Of a DNA stretch of 64,000 nt, positions 19,397 to 29,148 are shown piece by piece. Origin of the DNA: Bacillus halotolerans. GTDB taxonomy: Bacteria > Bacillota > Bacilli > Bacillales > Bacillaceae. The notes under the pieces are model-generated. The model ran no database searches. It was not told where the DNA came from and saw only the letters and a list, made by a program, of their open reading frames with translations. The stretch is taken from assembly GCF_001517105.1 (NCBI RefSeq), contig NZ_LPVF01000009.1:365742-429741 (forward strand), given 5' to 3'. How positions within the stretch are numbered: the stretch's first letter is position 1; every line of letters begins with the position of its first letter. The translations under genes were made by a program, and so were the position numbers.

Positions 19397-20431
19397 TTAC
19401 GCCTGTTTAAACTGCGAAATAAATCTGACATCGTTTGTGTAGAAGTGGCGGATATCATCGATGCCGTATTTCAGCATCGCGATGCGCTCAACACCCATTC
19501 CAAACGCAAAGCCCTGATATTCCTTCGGATCAAAGCCGGCCATTTCCAGCACATTCGGGTGAACCATGCCGGCGCCGAGGATTTCAATCCAGCCTGTTCC
19601 TTTACATACAGAGCAGCCGTTTCCTCCGCACTTAAAGCACGTTACGTCTACTTCCACTGAAGGCTCGGTAAACGGGAAGAAGCTTGGGCGAAGTCTGATT
19701 TCACGGTCTTGCCCGAACATTTTTTTCGCAACCAGTTCAAGGGTTCCTTTTAAATCACTCATGCTGATGTTTTTATCAACAACAAGCCCTTCAATCTGCA
19801 TAAATTGGTGAGAGTGCGTCGCGTCATCATTATCGCGGCGGTATACTTTTCCAGGGCAAATGATTTTAACAGGCCCTTTGCCTTTGTGCTTTTCCATCGT
19901 CCGCGTCTGAACAGGAGAGGTTTGCGTTCTCATCAGCATTTCCTCTGTGATGTAAAAGCTGTCCTGCATATCGCGGGCAGGGTGTTCTTTCGGCAGGTTG
20001 AGCGCTTCGAAGTTGTAGTAGTCCGTCTCGACCTCAGGGCCTTCTTCAACGGTATAACCCATGCCGATAAATAGATCTTCAATTTCTTCAATGACAACAG
20101 TGAGCGGATGGCGTCCGCCGATTGCGACAGGATTACCCGGGAGTGTGACGTCAATTGTCTGTCCCGCAAGCTTCTGTTTCATTTCTTCTTCCTCAAGCTT
20201 TTCGTTTTTAGCTGCAATCGCATTGGCGATTCGTTCTCTTACCTCATTGGCAAGAGCGCCCATTTTCGGACGCTCCTCCGCAGAAAGCTTGCCCATTCCG
20301 CGCAGCACTTCTGTGATCGGCCCTTTTTTTCCGAGATATTGAACCCGAATATCATTGACAACCTTCAATGAGCTTGCCGCTTCTACTTGATCTAAAGCTT
20401 CTTGTTCCAGCTGTTTTAGCTTTTCTTCCAT
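19397..20431 (-). CDS. pheS: Phenylalanyl-tRNA synthetase alpha subunit
   Basis: Catalytic subunit carrying the class II synthetase core. The 344-residue protein has an N-terminal coiled coil that grips tRNA, motif 2 region ([22 protein letters not shown]), and motif 3 [20 protein letters not shown] near the C-terminus. First gene of pheS-pheT; expression is controlled by the T-box leader upstream, which senses uncharged tRNA-Phe. Confidence 0.97.
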   Translation of the reverse strand: MEEKLKQLEQEALDQVEAASSLKVVNDIRVQYLGKKGPITEVLRGMGKLSAEERPKMGALANEVRERIANAIAAKNEKLEEEEMKQKLAGQTIDVTLPGNPVAIGGRHPLTVVIEEIEDLFIGMGYTVEEGPEVETDYYNFEALNLPKEHPARDMQDSFYITEEMLMRTQTSPVQTRTMEKHKGKGPVKIICPGKVYRRDNDDATHSHQFMQIEGLVVDKNISMSDLKGTLELVAKKMFGQDREIRLRPSFFPFTEPSVEVDVTCFKCGGNGCSVCKGTGWIEILGAGMVHPNVLEMAGFDPKEYQGFAFGMGVERIAMLKYGIDDIRHFYTNDVRFISQFKQA

Positions 20432-20480
20432 TTTGCATCCTCCTTTTATGTAAACAAACCGTTATATGTCTTTGGAAAAC

Positions 20481-20752
20481 AAAAAAACCCGCCCCTTATA
20501 GGACAAGGGACGAGTTGTGGCCGCGGTACCACCCTTATTTCAGACAGACTGATGCTGTCGTCAGCTTCATTGACATAACGGAATCAGATTCCGGTTCACC
20601 TTTACGCGCAAGGTGCGCGGTCCCGGTGACAACTCGAGAGGTGAAACCAATTTCCGGCTGCTTTAAAAATGCTCTCAGTCTGCGGCATTTTCTCCCTGGA
20701 AGGCAGTTGATCAGAAATCGAGATCCTCTGTCACGGTTTTTCAAATATTATG
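20481..20752 (-). promoter_or_regulatory. T-box leader of pheST
   Basis: The minus-strand leader contains the T-box core AGGGTGGTACCGCGG (about 20520-20535). It is followed by a terminator hairpin (CTCGTCCCTTGTCC pairing with GGGGCGGG, then seven U at 20481-20487). The base of stem I (GTGACA with TGTCAC) closes a long upstream structure. A UUC (Phe) triplet at 20643-20645 on the minus strand, followed by A, lies where the specifier is expected; that last assignment is inference. Confidence 0.93.
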
Positions 20753-20757
20753 TTCTA

Positions 20758-20786
20758 TTATAGTGAAATACTCCGCTCGGCGCAAC
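20758..20786 (-). promoter_or_regulatory. SigA promoter of pheST
   Basis: Minus-strand TTGCGC (20781-20786), 17-bp spacer, TATAAT (20758-20763), just upstream of the T-box leader and overlapping the last bases before the ysgA stop. Confidence 0.75.
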
Positions 20787-20787
20787 A

Positions 20788-21534
20788 CTATCCTCGCAAG
20801 TGATACATCAGGATAGCCGCCGCAATTGCAACGTTCAGTGATTCAGCCTGCCCATACAGCGGGACGTACAGGTTCAAATCTGTTTTTTCCAGCAATCCGG
20901 CATCCACCCCTGCCCCTTCATTGCCGACGATTAAAGCAAATGAACCGGATGGTGAGATGTCCTGGTAAGGCGCCCCGTTTTGCAGTGCTGTGCCGTACAC
21001 TTTTACGCCCTCTGCTTTTAATTCATCCACGTATGATTGTAAATTTCTTCTCACAACAGGAATGTGAAAGTGGGAGCCTTGCGCGGATCGCAGCGTTTTT
21101 CCGTTAAACGCATCCGCCGTGCCGTCACCGAGCACAACCGCATCCAAACCGGCTGCGTCCGCCGTGCGAATCATCGTGCCGAGATTCCCCGGATCTTGAA
21201 CAGCGTCAATCAGCAGCACACGTTTAGGCGACGCGAGATGTTCTTCCGGCATATGACAAACAGCGGCGATCCGCTGCGGTGTTTCCGTTTCTGTAACAGC
21301 TGAAAACGCGTCTTCGCTCAGCACGTAGCACTGGATGCCCATATCAAGATTCGGCGGGATGTCCGCTTCGTCCTTGACAAGAATTTCTTTCACCGCGCCC
21401 GGGCTCTTCAAGGCTTCTTCAACAAGATGTTCTCCTTCAATCAAATAGGTATTCGTTTTTGTTCGTTCTTTTTTTGTGTGAAGTTTTTTCCAATCCTTCA
21501 CTTTTTGGTTTTTTGCCGATTCTATTTGTTTCAC
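20788..21534 (-). CDS. ysgA: SpoU/TrmH-family RNA 2'-O-methyltransferase
   Basis: Probable SAM-dependent ribose methyltransferase acting on rRNA or tRNA. The 248-residue protein has an N-terminal L30e-like RNA-binding domain and the three SpoU motifs of the knotted SPOUT fold: DPGNLGTMIRTADAAG, ALIVGNEGAGV and LYVPLYGQAESLNVAIAAAILMYHL. It is similar in length to RlmB, but the exact target base cannot be told from sequence. Divergent from sspI. Confidence 0.9.
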   Translation of the reverse strand: MKQIESAKNQKVKDWKKLHTKKERTKTNTYLIEGEHLVEEALKSPGAVKEILVKDEADIPPNLDMGIQCYVLSEDAFSAVTETETPQRIAAVCHMPEEHLASPKRVLLIDAVQDPGNLGTMIRTADAAGLDAVVLGDGTADAFNGKTLRSAQGSHFHIPVVRRNLQSYVDELKAEGVKVYGTALQNGAPYQDISPSGSFALIVGNEGAGVDAGLLEKTDLNLYVPLYGQAESLNVAIAAAILMYHLRG

Positions 21535-21654
21535 TGTCTGTGTGGCTCTCCTTTTTTTAACATGATGTTATTATATCGCAAGAACAGCACATAATAAACC
21601 GGGTGCAGGGTTAGAATATACGTATTACATTTTAGAAAAAAAGGAGCGCTTCAT

Positions 21655-21870
21655 ATGGATCTTAATTTACGTCATGCCGTCATTGCCAATGTAACCGGCA
21701 ATGATCAGGAGCAGCTTGAGCACACAATTGTGGACGCGATTCAAAGCGGTGAAGAAAAAATGCTTCCGGGACTCGGCGTTTTGTTTGAAGTCATTTGGCA
21801 GCACGCATCTGAGAGTGAGAAACAAGAAATGTTAAAGACGCTGGAAGGCGGATTAAAACCCGCCCAATAG
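21655..21870 (+). CDS. sspI: Small acid-soluble spore protein I
   Basis: Minor SASP family member found in the spore core. The 71-residue protein, [20 protein letters not shown] onward, matches the SspI family in length and in its N-terminal pattern. A strong AAAGGAG ribosome site precedes the ATG. Monocistronic, with its own terminator. In B. subtilis it is made in the forespore. Confidence 0.93.
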   Translation: MDLNLRHAVIANVTGNDQEQLEHTIVDAIQSGEEKMLPGLGVLFEVIWQHASESEKQEMLKTLEGGLKPAQ

Positions 21871-21876
21871 CACATC

Positions 21877-21906
21877 AAAACCGGGTGACAGCGCCCGGTT
21901 TTTTTC
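21877..21906 (+). terminator. Terminator after sspI
   Basis: CCGGG and CCCGG pair around TGACAGCG, followed by seven T. Confidence 0.75.
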
Positions 21907-21938
21907 TTATATAATAATAACATGAGGGGGATCGCCGC

Positions 21939-23045
21939 ATGTTTTTACAACCGCTGTTAGCGAAAAAAATCATTGCCGAAGTGAAAAAAATGTACGAACG
22001 TGAAGTCATTATTGTCAGCACAGACGGCCTCATTGTCGCAAGCACAAATGATGAGCGAGTTGGGCTATTTCATGAAGGAGCGCTTATCTGCGCGAAAGAG
22101 AAACGCAATGTGATCATTACAAAAGAAGATGAAAAGAGACTCAAAGGGGTAAAGGCGGGGTTAAACCTCCCCGTATTTTCTGAGCGTGATGTCATCGCTG
22201 TGTTCGGGTTGACGGGAGAACCTGCTGAGATTCAGCCGTACGGGGAGCTGCTCAGAAAAATGACAGAGCTGTTCATTAAAGAATCGTGGCATCTGGAGCA
22301 GACCCAGTGGCGCGAGAGAATGCTGGAATCCTTTATGATCGACTGGCTGCAATTAAAAGAATGGTCTCCGGGTTTTCTCGAAAAAGCGCAGCTTCTTGGC
22401 GTTGACCTTACCTCCCTCCGCCAGATGATCCTCATTCAAGGGCACGAATGGTCTCCCGGCGATATTGATCAAATGACATGCGCCTGGAAATCAGCGTTTC
22501 CATCCGATCTATTCATCAGATGGGGAAATGAACGTATTCTGATTAATCACGAAGTGCCGAAGCATGAACAAAAGGAGCATCTTTTGCGGCAAGTTCAGCT
22601 TATTTGTTCATTGGCTGAACGCCTCAGAAACAGCCGCGCAGCTGCCGGCGTTGGGAGGGCTGTCAGCGGCTCCGGCCTGCCGCAGTCATACGAACAGGCA
22701 GAAAAAGCGCTGGCCGTCAGCCTTAAACGCAAAACCGCCGTATGCGAGGAAGACCTGAAGCTTGACATGTGCCTGACTGAGATCAGCCCGGGTACACGAC
22801 ATGAATTTCCGCTAAGAGTGTTTCAAGAAGCGCTCCGAAACGAAGAGCTTATGAATACGATACGAACTCTCTTCCATTACGATTTGTCCCTGAAAAAAAC
22901 GGCTGAAGAGATGCATATTCATATCAATACGCTCCGCTATCGCCTGTCAAAGGCTGAACAGCTGACGGGTTTAAGTTTTCAGCGTACAGAGGACATTGTC
23001 ACGATGTATGTTGCGCTTTACTTTTTAGATCAAGATACAAAATAG
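21939..23045 (+). CDS. ysfB: CdaR/PucR-type transcription regulator
   Basis: The 368-residue protein has an N-terminal sugar-diacid recognition domain (about 1-135, starting MFLQPLLAKKIIAEV) and a C-terminal PucR-like helix-turn-helix (about 315-360, LKKTAEEMHIHINTLRYRLSKAEQLTG). This architecture is that of CdaR activators responding to glycerate, glycolate or sugar diacids. It lies 103 bp upstream of glcD-glcF in the same direction, so it probably activates glycolate use; that link is inferred from position. Confidence 0.88.
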   Translation: MFLQPLLAKKIIAEVKKMYEREVIIVSTDGLIVASTNDERVGLFHEGALICAKEKRNVIITKEDEKRLKGVKAGLNLPVFSERDVIAVFGLTGEPAEIQPYGELLRKMTELFIKESWHLEQTQWRERMLESFMIDWLQLKEWSPGFLEKAQLLGVDLTSLRQMILIQGHEWSPGDIDQMTCAWKSAFPSDLFIRWGNERILINHEVPKHEQKEHLLRQVQLICSLAERLRNSRAAAGVGRAVSGSGLPQSYEQAEKALAVSLKRKTAVCEEDLKLDMCLTEISPGTRHEFPLRVFQEALRNEELMNTIRTLFHYDLSLKKTAEEMHIHINTLRYRLSKAEQLTGLSFQRTEDIVTMYVALYFLDQDTK

Positions 23046-23115
23046 AGAGAGTTTTAGTTTCATTTTTTGTATGTCCCTACATGGAAAGCTTTGCTTTTTT
23101 TCTATTACAATAGAT

Positions 23116-23129
23116 TGAAAGCGTTTTTT
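23116..23129 (+). promoter_or_regulatory. Possible cre site upstream of glcD
   Basis: TGAAAGCGTTTTTT fits the first ten positions of the CcpA cre consensus but lacks the final CA. It lies 20 bp before the glcD start, where a bound CcpA could block expression. Confidence 0.45.
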
Positions 23130-23148
23130 GACAGGGGGATGGGTGAAC

Positions 23149-24561
23149 ATGATCACCAAAGACGTAAAAGAACAGCTGATCCAAATCGTCGGACCGGAAA
23201 ACTACGATGACTCGAAAGCCGGCCGTCTCGTGTATTCATACGACGCGACACCGCAATTTCAGTCTATGCCGGATGCAGTGATTGCACCGAGAGATACACA
23301 TGAAGTATCACGTATTTTAAACATATGCAGTGAGCACCGTGTACCGATTGTTCCGAGAGGATCGGGGACAAACCTGTGCGGGGGCACGTGCCCTACTGAA
23401 GGCGGGCTTGTTCTTCTCTTTAAGCATATGAATCAGGTTCTTGAGATTGATGAAGAAAATTTGACGGCCACAGTCCAGCCTGGCGTTATTACCTTGGATA
23501 TAATCCGTGCGGTTGAAAGCAAGGGGTTGTTCTATCCGCCTGATCCGAGTTCTATGAAAATATCAACCATCGGAGGAAACATCAACGAAAATTCCGGCGG
23601 TCTCCGCGGCTTAAAATACGGCGTCACCCGTGACTACGTCATCGGGCTGGAGGTTGTTTTGGCAAACGGAGATATGATCCGCACTGGTGGAAAACTTGCA
23701 AAGGATGTAGCCGGGTATGATCTCACGCGCCTTTTTGTCGGCTCAGAAGGGACACTCGGCATTGTGACAGAAGCGATTCTCAAACTCGTGCCAAAGCCAG
23801 AAACAAAGAAGACGCTGCTCGCCCTTTATGAAAATATTGATGCCGCTGCTCAAACAGTGTCAGCCATTATTGCCGAAAAAATTATACCGGCTACGCTTGA
23901 ATTTCTCGATCAGCCTACCCTTTTGGTGATTGAGGATTATGCCAAGATCGGCCTTCCGACAAATGCGAAAGCGGTTCTTCTCATTGAACAGGACGGGACA
24001 GCTGAGACCGTGGCTCGTGACATGGAAAAAATTGAGGCAATTTGCAAAAAAGGCGCTGCCGTCTCCGTTCAAACTGCGCAAACAGATGAGGAAGCATTCG
24101 CCCTTACTGAAGCCCGACGTTCAGCGCTTTCTGCACTTGCCCGTTTAAAGCCGACCACCATTTTGGAGGATGCGACTGTACCGCGGTCAGAAATCGCGAA
24201 TATGGTAAAAGCCATTAATGACATTGCCGCAAAATACGATATTTCGATCTGCACCTTTGGCCATGCCGGGGATGGAAACCTTCACCCGACATGCACGACA
24301 GATATAAGAAATAAGGATGAAATGGAGCGAGTCGAACAGGCTTTTGCCGAGATTTTTGAAAAAGCGATTGAGCTTGGCGGCACAATTACCGGGGAGCACG
24401 GAGTCGGGGTCATGAAAGCGCCTTACTTGGAAATGAGACTGAAAAAAGAAGGCATCGCCGCGATGAAAGCAATGAAAGCGGCATTTGATCCCAAAAATAT
24501 CTTAAACCCGGGCAAAGTGTTTGCGAAAGATGCCAGAAAACGTGTGGTGACGGAAAGATGA
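23149..24561 (+). CDS. glcD: Glycolate oxidase FAD-binding subunit
   Basis: Oxidises glycolate (or a related 2-hydroxy acid) to glyoxylate. The start MITKDVKEQLIQIVG is chosen over an upstream in-frame start because it gives the family length of 470 residues. It has the FAD-binding type 4 domain with VPRGSGTNLCGG and PPDPSSMKISTIGGNINENSGG, and a C-terminal FAD-linked oxidase domain with STFGHAGDGNLHPT-like ICTFGHAGDGNLHPT and GGTITGEHGVG. Its stop overlaps the glcF start (ATGA), so the subunits are translationally coupled. Confidence 0.92.
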   Translation: MITKDVKEQLIQIVGPENYDDSKAGRLVYSYDATPQFQSMPDAVIAPRDTHEVSRILNICSEHRVPIVPRGSGTNLCGGTCPTEGGLVLLFKHMNQVLEIDEENLTATVQPGVITLDIIRAVESKGLFYPPDPSSMKISTIGGNINENSGGLRGLKYGVTRDYVIGLEVVLANGDMIRTGGKLAKDVAGYDLTRLFVGSEGTLGIVTEAILKLVPKPETKKTLLALYENIDAAAQTVSAIIAEKIIPATLEFLDQPTLLVIEDYAKIGLPTNAKAVLLIEQDGTAETVARDMEKIEAICKKGAAVSVQTAQTDEEAFALTEARRSALSALARLKPTTILEDATVPRSEIANMVKAINDIAAKYDISICTFGHAGDGNLHPTCTTDIRNKDEMERVEQAFAEIFEKAIELGGTITGEHGVGVMKAPYLEMRLKKEGIAAMKAMKAAFDPKNILNPGKVFAKDARKRVVTER

Positions 24562-25892
24562 CAACAGAAAAAGAAATGAAACAGATCCAACATGAGTTTA
24601 AAAAGCGTATGGATGAAAGCGAGCTTTTGAATTGTATGCGCTGCGGTTTCTGTCTGCCTTCTTGTCCGACCTATATCGAATCCGGTTTTCAGGAATCTCA
24701 TTCGCCGCGCGGGCGAATCGCCTTAATGAAAGCAGTCGCCGACGGTGCGATTGAACCGGATGAAGATGTCGAGCGTTCACTGTCTCTTTGCCTCGGCTGC
24801 CGCGCGTGTGAACCGGTATGCCCATCAGGCGTTAAATACGGACAGCTGCTGGAGGAAGCAAGAGATATTATCCACCAAAATAAAAAGCACTCGCTCAGCG
24901 CACGTGTTATGAGAAAAGCGGCTTTTCAGGAGCTCTTTCCGCATCAAAACCGCATGCGTTCGGCTGTGAGTCTCATTGGTTTGTACCAGCGGTCAGGGCT
25001 GCAGACGGCTGTGCGAAAAACCGGCATGCTCCGCATTCTGCCTGAGCATTTGCGCACGATGGAAGCCGTTCTTCCGGATGTGCCTAAACGTGAAGAAATG
25101 AAGCATCGGCCGCGTTTATTGCCGGCGGTCGGCCCAGCTAAAAAAAGGGTTGCCTTTTTTTCAGGCTGTTTAATGGATACGATGTTTTTGCCGACAAACA
25201 ATGCCACGCTGAAACTGCTGCAGCTGGCAGGCTGTGAAATTGTCATTCCGCCTGAGCAGGCATGCTGCGGCGCACTGCATGGACACAGCGGAGAAAAAAA
25301 TGCAGGAAAAGAGCTTGCGAAACAAAACATCGCCACGTTTGAAGCGCTAGACGCAGATGCTGTCATTACAAACGCGGGCGGATGCGGAGCCTTTCTCACT
25401 GAATACGGCCATTTGCTGAAGGATGATCCCGAGTGGTCGGAGCGGGCTGTTTCATTTGTGCAGAAGCTAAAAGATTTTTCATCGGTTTTGATTGAGCTTG
25501 ATTTTCACCAAAAAGACTTGCAGCTTGAAACACCGAAGCTGATTACCTATCAAGATTCATGCCACCTGAGAAATGTAATGCATACATCTTCGGAGCCCCG
25601 AAAGCTTCTTCAAAGCATCAAGGGAGCTGAATTCAGAGAAATGGATAAAGCGGACAGCTGCTGCGGATCAGCGGGAATTTACAATATTGTGGAAGCAGAC
25701 ATGTCAATGAAAATACTGGACAGTAAAATGGCTGCTGTCAAAGCAACTGAAGCAGCGGTCATTGTAACCGCCAATCCAGGATGTCTTTTGCAGATGAAGC
25801 TCGGCATTGAACGAGAGGGATTAAACGGCGGGGTGCGAGCTGTTCACCTTGCTGATTTACTATTAGAAGCCGCCGGATCGCTAACACCATAA
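24558..25892 (+). CDS. glcF: Glycolate oxidase iron-sulfur subunit
   Basis: Electron-transfer partner of GlcD. The 444-residue protein has two 4Fe-4S motifs: Cys26-x2-Cys29-x2-Cys32-x3-Cys36 and Cys78-x2-Cys81-x2-Cys84-x3-Cys88. Two CCG domains follow, seen as FFSGCLMDTMF, ACCGALHG, DSCHLRN and DSCCGSAGIYN. The GTG/ATGA overlap with glcD and shared direction indicate one operon, ending at the bidirectional terminator that follows. Confidence 0.94.
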   Translation: MTTEKEMKQIQHEFKKRMDESELLNCMRCGFCLPSCPTYIESGFQESHSPRGRIALMKAVADGAIEPDEDVERSLSLCLGCRACEPVCPSGVKYGQLLEEARDIIHQNKKHSLSARVMRKAAFQELFPHQNRMRSAVSLIGLYQRSGLQTAVRKTGMLRILPEHLRTMEAVLPDVPKREEMKHRPRLLPAVGPAKKRVAFFSGCLMDTMFLPTNNATLKLLQLAGCEIVIPPEQACCGALHGHSGEKNAGKELAKQNIATFEALDADAVITNAGGCGAFLTEYGHLLKDDPEWSERAVSFVQKLKDFSSVLIELDFHQKDLQLETPKLITYQDSCHLRNVMHTSSEPRKLLQSIKGAEFREMDKADSCCGSAGIYNIVEADMSMKILDSKMAAVKATEAAVIVTANPGCLLQMKLGIEREGLNGGVRAVHLADLLLEAAGSLTP

Positions 25893-25893
25893 G

Positions 25894-25924
25894 AAAGCCC
25901 AAAACAATTTCTGTTTTGGGCTTT
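25894..25924. terminator. Bidirectional terminator between glcF and ysfE
   Basis: A 12-bp perfect stem, AAAGCCCAAAAC with GTTTTGGGCTTT, lies between two convergent genes. Confidence 0.85.
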
Positions 25925-25929
25925 GTGCT

Positions 25930-26313
25930 TTATTCCATCGGACTGCAAATTTCAATATAATGTCCGTCAGGATCGGCGATATAAGCGACCGTCTGTCCCC
26001 ATGGCTTCACTTTAGGCTCCCCGATAATGGTTATGCCGTGTTCTCTTACTTTTTTGATGACCGCTTCTACACTTTCAGTGACAAACCCGATTTCAAATGT
26101 TTGTGAAGAAACGGGTGTTTCCGGTATATCTAACGGCGTCATTTCCTTGACACTTTCTCGTGTATTGAGCGCCAAAATGGTGGAGCCGGTATCAAACTCT
26201 AAATATGTGCCGTGTTCCGCGCGGATCGGCAGCCCCAAAATATGCTGATAAAAATGAATCGAGCGCTGGCTGTCCGATACATACAGGACGATATACTTCA
26301 TTGATAAATTCAT
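25930..26313 (-). CDS. ysfE: VOC (glyoxalase/bleomycin resistance) superfamily protein
   Basis: A 127-residue protein with the paired beta-alpha-beta-beta-beta modules of the vicinal-oxygen-chelate fold: [23 protein letters not shown] at the N-terminus and the closing motif [16 protein letters not shown] with the metal-ligand Glu. Substrate unknown. It follows cstA by 33 bp with a good AAGGAGG site, so it is probably co-transcribed with this transporter. The symbol is given from position in the B. subtilis map. Confidence 0.75.
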   Translation of the reverse strand: MNLSMKYIVLYVSDSQRSIHFYQHILGLPIRAEHGTYLEFDTGSTILALNTRESVKEMTPLDIPETPVSSQTFEIGFVTESVEAVIKKVREHGITIIGEPKVKPWGQTVAYIADPDGHYIEICSPME

Positions 26314-26346
26314 TTCTTTTCCTCCTTAAGGTTTCCATTTTTCCTT

Positions 26347-28143
26347 TTATCCCGGTATAGAGGCTTCCATTCTTAAGCTGGGATCTCTCCACATCTGCGC
26401 CCATTTTTTCACTGCCGCCACGATAATGATGAATCCTAACAGAAGCATGATGATAGATAAAACACCATTCAGGACACTGTAACCCGCAGCGTCTGGATTG
26501 AGATACACATAGCGCACCATCCAATAGCCCGCGTAATTCACAGTCACATATAAATAGGCGAGCGGAATGAGGCAGGTGAGGATGTAACGGCGTTTGTCGG
26601 CGATTTTCAGTACAATGGTTGCTCCGATAATCAGACCCACTGAAGCCATCAGCTGATTAGAAACACCAAACAGCGCCCAAATGGATCCGATATCACCTGA
26701 GTAAAGCAAATAGCCCCACATAAAGCAGGCAAGCGCACTGGCAAATACAGATCCGGGAATCCAGTCCGTTTTCTTCAGCGGCTTATACGCCTCTCCGAAA
26801 AAGTCCTGAATCAAATAGCGTGCCACACGCGTACCGGCGTCGATCGCCGTTAAAATAAACACCGCTTCAAACATAATGACAAATTGGAAAAAGTATGAGG
26901 CCAGATGGCTGAAAAACGGAATTCCGGTAAAAATATAAGTCATTCCTACCGCAAGCGTGACGGCTCCCCCTGTTCTGCCTTCTAAGTTCAAACCGATTTC
27001 CCTGCTCAGTTCAGGCAAATGCACTACATCCATGCCGAGCGTACGGAAAACCTCAGGTGTGCTGTTGATCGCAAAGTAATCTGCAGGCTGCAAAGCAGTC
27101 GCCGCAATCAGCGCCATAATGCCGACAAGGCACTCAACAAGCATTGCACCGAAAGCAACCGGCTTCATATCACTCCATTTATTAAGCATTTTCGGCGTGG
27201 TGCCGGAACCGACAAAGGCATGGAACCCCGAGATCGCGCCGCAGGCTATCGTAATCGAGATGAATGGCCAGACAGGACCCGCAAGCACAGGCCCGCCGCC
27301 TTTTACAAACTCCGTAAAAGCCGGAAATGGAATGGACGGATTCACGACAAACACACCCGCAATTAAAGCGATAAACACACCGATTTTCATAAAACTGCTT
27401 AAATAATCGCGCGGTGCGAGAAGCAGCCAGACCGGCAGTGCCGCTGCAAAAAAAGCGTAAATTGGCAACGCGATTGCAAGCGTTTTCGTATCAAGGGTTA
27501 ACAGATCACCAAATGCGGTAGTCTGCACCCAAGGGCCGATAAACACTCCGGCCATTAAAAATAGAAAACCGATAGAAGACGCCAGCTTTAAATTCCCTGT
27601 TTTCTTATAAAACAAGCCGACGCCCATCGCAATCGGAATCGTAATACCTACAGCAAATGTCCCCCACGGATTCCGTTCAAGCGCGTGCAGCACAACCATC
27701 GACAGGCCCGCCATCGTAATGGTAATAATAAACAGCATGGACAGTCCCGTACAAAAGCCGGCAACAGGACCGAGCTCATCCTTCGCCACTTCCGACAGCG
27801 ACTTTCCGTTTTGACGCATTGACGCGAACAGCACAACAATATCATGGACAGCTCCCCCTATCACCGCCCCGATTAACAGCCATAATAGTCCCGGCAAATA
27901 ACCGAACTGCGCCGCGAGAATCGGTCCGACCAGCGGCCCGGCCGCCGCAATAGCCGCGAAATGATGACCGAATGAGACCCATTTATTCGTAGGCACATAG
28001 TCTTTTCCATCCTCAAGCGCATGTGCAGGCGTTGGCTTTTCATCATTCACTTTAAGAACCTTCACCATCATAAATGTTCCGTATAAACGGTAGGCGATAG
28101 CCAATATACACATTGACGCTATCACAATTGTAACCGCATTCAT
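26347..28143 (-). CDS. cstA: CstA carbon starvation protein, probable peptide/pyruvate transporter
   Basis: A 598-residue polytopic membrane protein with many hydrophobic segments and the CstA family patterns GHHFAAIAAAGPLVGPILAAQFGYLPG, GAVIGGAVHDIVVLF and GSGTTPKMLNKW. Homologues are induced on carbon starvation and move peptides or pyruvate into the cell. The gene is in the expected position beside the arabinose cluster; a three-gene PadR/DUF1700/DUF4097 module is placed upstream of it. A 111-bp gap holds its promoter region, not clearly resolved. Confidence 0.95.
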   Translation of the reverse strand: MNAVTIVIASMCILAIAYRLYGTFMMVKVLKVNDEKPTPAHALEDGKDYVPTNKWVSFGHHFAAIAAAGPLVGPILAAQFGYLPGLLWLLIGAVIGGAVHDIVVLFASMRQNGKSLSEVAKDELGPVAGFCTGLSMLFIITITMAGLSMVVLHALERNPWGTFAVGITIPIAMGVGLFYKKTGNLKLASSIGFLFLMAGVFIGPWVQTTAFGDLLTLDTKTLAIALPIYAFFAAALPVWLLLAPRDYLSSFMKIGVFIALIAGVFVVNPSIPFPAFTEFVKGGGPVLAGPVWPFISITIACGAISGFHAFVGSGTTPKMLNKWSDMKPVAFGAMLVECLVGIMALIAATALQPADYFAINSTPEVFRTLGMDVVHLPELSREIGLNLEGRTGGAVTLAVGMTYIFTGIPFFSHLASYFFQFVIMFEAVFILTAIDAGTRVARYLIQDFFGEAYKPLKKTDWIPGSVFASALACFMWGYLLYSGDIGSIWALFGVSNQLMASVGLIIGATIVLKIADKRRYILTCLIPLAYLYVTVNYAGYWMVRYVYLNPDAAGYSVLNGVLSIIMLLLGFIIIVAAVKKWAQMWRDPSLRMEASIPG

Positions 28144-28220
28144 TTCTCCCCAACCCCTTTGCCGTTTTTCATAAATATATCATAATTTCAGAGCAAAAAG
28201 CGGTCATTTTTTCCTATTCA

Positions 28221-28247
28221 AAAAAGCCGGCTGGAATGGGCCGGCTT
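28221..28247 (-). terminator. Terminator after the DUF4097 gene
   Basis: Minus-strand AAGCCGGC and GCCGGCTT form a stem with the loop CCATTCCA, followed by a U tract, isolating the cassette from cstA. Confidence 0.9.
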
Positions 28248-28254
28248 GAGGCAG

Positions 28255-29148
28255 TTAGTTTAGTTCAATGTCTCCAGAGGTGGTACGAACTTTTAAACGG
28301 TTAGAGGTCCCGCTATCACCTACATAACCTACAATAAGGTGCTCTGATTTTTCTTTATACAGGATGTGATCGAGATTGGCCGCGGCATCACCTGAGTCAG
28401 CCTGAAAATCCACTGCCAAAGATGCAGGTTCTTTCTGATACTTTACTGACACACTTCCGCTCGTAGTGACGATGTCGATCTCTTCGTTCTGATGATCCTG
28501 AAGAAGATCAATATCCCCGGAAGTTGTCTTATAGTTCACCTTTTCAGCTGTTGTGTGGCTGCTTTTTATTGATCCGCTTGTTGTCTTTACCTCACCTTGG
28601 CCGAATGAATTTTGATCAGCTTGAACATCTCCGCTCGTTGTTTTTAGCGTCAGCTCGTTTTCGATGCGTGTATGATTCAGCTCAATATTTCCTGATGTAG
28701 AGTCAGCAGCTGAATGATCCGTTTGCGCATTTTCTATCAGAATATCGCCAGAGGTTGTCGTTACGGTTATCTCATCATACTTCTTTTTCGGAATCGTGAT
28801 TGTGATTTTCATATCCTTTTCGCTGCCCCACGGTATAAAAGAGATGATATTCTCGCGTGCGATTTGATTGATTGTTAATGATTTGCCATTTTGGGTCACA
28901 TCGAACAGCTTTTTGCTTTTATCACTGACTTGCCCTTCAGCAGCTACCTGAATATCATCCGTTTGCCCGCTTTTGACCTCTGCATTCATCGAGCTCGTTG
29001 CTACCTCAATTTTTTTAATATCTGCAGGATCATAAGTTTCGGCAGCTTTCACCTCTTCTTTTGTAAAATCCGAGGCAGCTGCAGAGATGACAGCTCCGAT
29101 TACCCCGACTGCAAATACTGCGATCAATCCTATTATGATTTTTTTCAT
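28255..29148 (-). CDS. DUF4097 putative adhesin-like membrane-anchored protein
   Basis: A 297-residue protein with an N-terminal membrane anchor or uncleaved signal (about 4-25, IIIGLIAVFAVGVIGAVISA). The rest is extracytoplasmic, with a repeated T-T-S-G-[DSN]-[IV] motif at residues 131, 150, 170, 189, 208, 228 and 289, spaced 19-20 residues in the central part. Such a period suggests a right-handed beta-solenoid, as in the DUF4097 family (LiaG/YvlB-like proteins). No enzyme motif is seen. Its start overlaps the stop of the upstream DUF1700 gene by 4 bases, so it is the last gene of a tightly coupled three-gene operon. Function unknown. Confidence 0.88.
   Translation of the reverse strand: MKKIIIGLIAVFAVGVIGAVISAAASDFTKEEVKAAETYDPADIKKIEVATSSMNAEVKSGQTDDIQVAAEGQVSDKSKKLFDVTQNGKSLTINQIARENIISFIPWGSEKDMKITITIPKKKYDEITVTTTSGDILIENAQTDHSAADSTSGNIELNHTRIENELTLKTTSGDVQADQNSFGQGEVKTTSGSIKSSHTTAEKVNYKTTSGDIDLLQDHQNEEIDIVTTSGSVSVKYQKEPASLAVDFQADSGDAAANLDHILYKEKSEHLIVGYVGDSGTSNRLKVRTTSGDIELN

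Noticed and set aside
26192..26524. A 110-codon minus-strand frame over the cstA-ysfE junction
   Set aside because: It overlaps the ends of two well-supported genes in a different frame and has no motif.
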